Shown here: one piece after another, positions 5,698 through 6,893 of the stretch
Layout: the number at the start of each line of letters is the position of its first letter
Position numbering within the stretch: the stretch's first letter is position 1
Origin: Microbacteriaceae bacterium
Lineage (GTDB): Bacteria; Actinomycetota; Actinomycetes; Actinomycetales; Microbacteriaceae
Assembly (NCBI GenBank): GCA_017744755.1
Contig: JAGIAU010000118.1
Location: 1-6,893 of the forward strand
Direction of reading: 5' to 3'
Length of the DNA stretch: 6,893 nucleotides
The notes under the pieces: model-generated
Databases searched by the model: none
Told to the model about the DNA's origin: nothing
What the model saw: the letters and a program-made list of their open reading frames with translations, nothing else
Made by a program: the position numbers and the translations under genes

Positions 5698-6753
5698 TCA
5701 GCCGGCCAGCAGGTCCTTCACCATCGGCAGCACCTCTCGGCCGTAGAGCTCGATCGACTCCATCGCGTACTCGTGCGGCATCGAGCCGGAGTACTTGAGG
5801 TCGAAGCGCTGCACGCCGAGATCGCGGACCGTCGCCGCGACCTTGCGCGCGACCGTCTCCGGACTGCCGAGATGCAGCGCGCCGTGCTCGATCTCGCCGC
5901 GCACCTCGTCGGGGCGGGGCGGCGGCCAGCCGCGCTCGGCGCCGATCTTCGCGCGCTGCTGCATGAAGAACGGGACGAAGCGCTCGTAGGCCTCCTCGTC
6001 GGTCCGCGCGACGAAGCCGGGCGAGTGGACCGCGACGGGCAGCGGCTGCGGCTCGGCGCCGCGCTGCTGCGCGATCTCCTCGAGCGCCTGGCGGTAGAGC
6101 CGGATGAACGGGGCGAAGCGCCGCGGGTCTCCGCCGATGATCGCGAGCGTCAGCGGCAGGCCGTGGTGCGCGGCGCGGACGACGGACTGGGGCGAGCCGC
6201 CGACGCCGACCCACGTGCGGATATGCCCCGACTCCGTCTTCGGATACACCTCGATGCCGGGGATCGCGGGGCGGAGGCCGCCCTCCCAGCGCACCGGCGC
6301 CTCCTCGAGCAGACGGACCCAGAGCGCGAGCTTCTGCTCGAAGAGCTCCTCGTAGTCGTCGAGCGAGTAGCCGAAGAGCGGGAACGACTCGATGAACGAG
6401 CCGCGGCCGAGGATGACCTCCGCGCGTCCGCCCGAGATCGCGTCGAGCTCGGAGAAGCGCTGCCAGACCCGGACCGGATCGTCGGAGGAGAGCACGGTCA
6501 CGGCCGAGCCGAGCTTGATCCGCTCCGTCACGCTCGCGATGCCGGCCAGCACGACCTCCGGGCTCGACACGGCGAACTCCACGCGGTGGTGCTCGCCCAG
6601 GCCGAAGGCGTCGACGCCGACCTCGTCGGCGAGCCGGCCCTCCGCGACGACGTTCCGGATCGTCTGCGCCTGGCTGATCGGCGCCCCCTCGAGGTCGACG
6701 GTCACGTCGCCGAAGGTGTCGAGGCCGAACTCCACGTCGCTCGCATCAGTCAC
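5698..6753 (-). CDS. LLM class flavin-dependent oxidoreductase (luciferase-like monooxygenase, Atu2307/2I7G-like subgroup)
   Basis: The protein has 351 residues with the TIM-barrel luciferase-like pattern. FGLDTFGD begins at about residue 9, GEHHR is at 53-57, TVLSSDDPVRVWQRF at 86-100, SGGRAEVILGRGSF at 107-120 and FPLFGY at 124-129. WVGVGGSPQSVVRAA (181-195) is the likely FMN phosphate region, and a late LGSPETVARKV follows at 295-305. The opening and the ILGRGSFIESFPLFGY-type block are what I recall of the subgroup named after the Agrobacterium Atu2307 structure. Members are thought to use reduced FMN from a partner reductase to oxidise an unknown organic substrate. The GTG at 6753 is the only suitable in-frame start that keeps the N-terminus. 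The nearest purine-rich ribosome-like site (GGGAG, 6771-6775) is 17 bases away, so initiation is atypical. A divergent second monooxygenase starts about 70 bases to the right. Confidence 0.93.
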   Translation of the reverse strand: MTDASDVEFGLDTFGDVTVDLEGAPISQAQTIRNVVAEGRLADEVGVDAFGLGEHHRVEFAVSSPEVVLAGIASVTERIKLGSAVTVLSSDDPVRVWQRFSELDAISGGRAEVILGRGSFIESFPLFGYSLDDYEELFEQKLALWVRLLEEAPVRWEGGLRPAIPGIEVYPKTESGHIRTWVGVGGSPQSVVRAAHHGLPLTLAIIGGDPRRFAPFIRLYRQALEEIAQQRGAEPQPLPVAVHSPGFVARTDEEAYERFVPFFMQQRAKIGAERGWPPPRPDEVRGEIEHGALHLGSPETVARKVAATVRDLGVQRFDLKYSGSMPHEYAMESIELYGREVLPMVKDLLAG

Positions 6754-6782
6754 ACCGGACCCAGCGTGTTCTCCCGCCCGGA

Positions 6783-6794
6783 TATTCCGGAATA
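6783..6794. promoter_or_regulatory. Perfect 12-base palindrome between divergent monooxygenase genes, candidate operator
   Basis: TATTCCGGAATA is its own reverse complement. It is an A/T-rich island in a GC-rich 70-base gap between the starts at 6753 (minus) and 6824 (plus). That position suits an operator or a shared promoter core. I found no convincing -35/-10 pair around it, so the role is inferred from symmetry and position. Confidence 0.4.
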
Positions 6795-6823
6795 CCCCCG
6801 ACCCGCCGAACGCTCCCCCATAG

Positions 6824-6893
6824 GTGAAGCTCTCCGTCCTCGACCTCGTCCCCGTCCGCAGCGGGCAGAGCAGCGCACAGGCCGTGGCCTGTC
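6824..6893 (+). CDS. Luciferase-family oxidoreductase, group 1-like (N-terminal fragment cut by window edge)
   Basis: Only the first 23 codons are inside the window. From the GTG at 6824 they read MKLSVLDLVPVRSGQSSAQA and continue with VAC. The MKLSVLDLVPVR.GQ..AQA opening is the characteristic start of the group 1 luciferase-family oxidoreductases, flavin-dependent TIM-barrel enzymes that differ in subgroup from the neighbour at 5698-6753. No ribosome site is visible before the GTG, so the transcript may be leaderless or the site atypical. The short length limits certainty. Confidence 0.7.
   Translation, partial: MKLSVLDLVPVRSGQSSAQAVAC

Noticed and set aside
5339..6214. Minus-strand 291-codon frame crossing the intergenic repeat
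   Set aside because: It is a shadow of the monooxygenase that runs through the terminator-like repeat and antisense of the DUF4349 gene. The repeated DSG/IAWF residues come from the DNA repeat.

Overview
The window reads as chromosomal DNA of a high-GC actinobacterium. Codon third positions are overwhelmingly G or C, GTG starts are common, and one gene looks leaderless. A Microbacteriaceae-type host is my inference from overall character and was not tested. No RNA gene, CRISPR array, insertion sequence or phage gene was found. Coding density is high, no gene-free stretch exceeds about 130 bases, and both window edges cut through genes.

Region 1 (1-3742, minus strand) is a tightly packed three-gene operon. 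It holds a small zinc-ribbon protein, a HyuA-type ATP-binding subunit and a HyuB-type catalytic subunit, the last cut by the left edge. The genes are linked by TGATG and GTGA stop/start overlaps, so translation is probably coupled. HyuA/HyuB pairs form hydantoinases, 5-oxoprolinases, lactamases and the acetone/acetophenone carboxylases. The extra small cysteine-motif protein resembles the layout of the carboxylases. HyuB also has a His-x2-Asp plus His arrangement like the metal site of acetone carboxylase.

Region 2 (3682-3797) is a compact divergent control region. Two facing promoter-like elements, each with a 17-base spacer, overlap a TGT-N3-ACA inverted repeat. This suggests joint control of the operon and of the divergent gene to its right.

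Region 3 (3797-4624, plus strand) is a classical NAD-preferring short-chain dehydrogenase. A working model is that it oxidises a secondary alcohol to a ketone or similar carbonyl compound, which the HyuAB/zinc-ribbon enzyme then carboxylates or hydrolyses with ATP. The substrate cannot be read from sequence.

Region 4 (4701-6893) looks like unrelated housekeeping or accessory genes. It has a DUF4349 membrane-anchored lipoprotein (plus), a double inverted-repeat structure that is probably a two-way terminator, and a luciferase-like flavin monooxygenase (minus). A second luciferase-like monooxygenase of another subgroup starts divergently at the right edge, and a perfect 12-base palindrome lies between the two.
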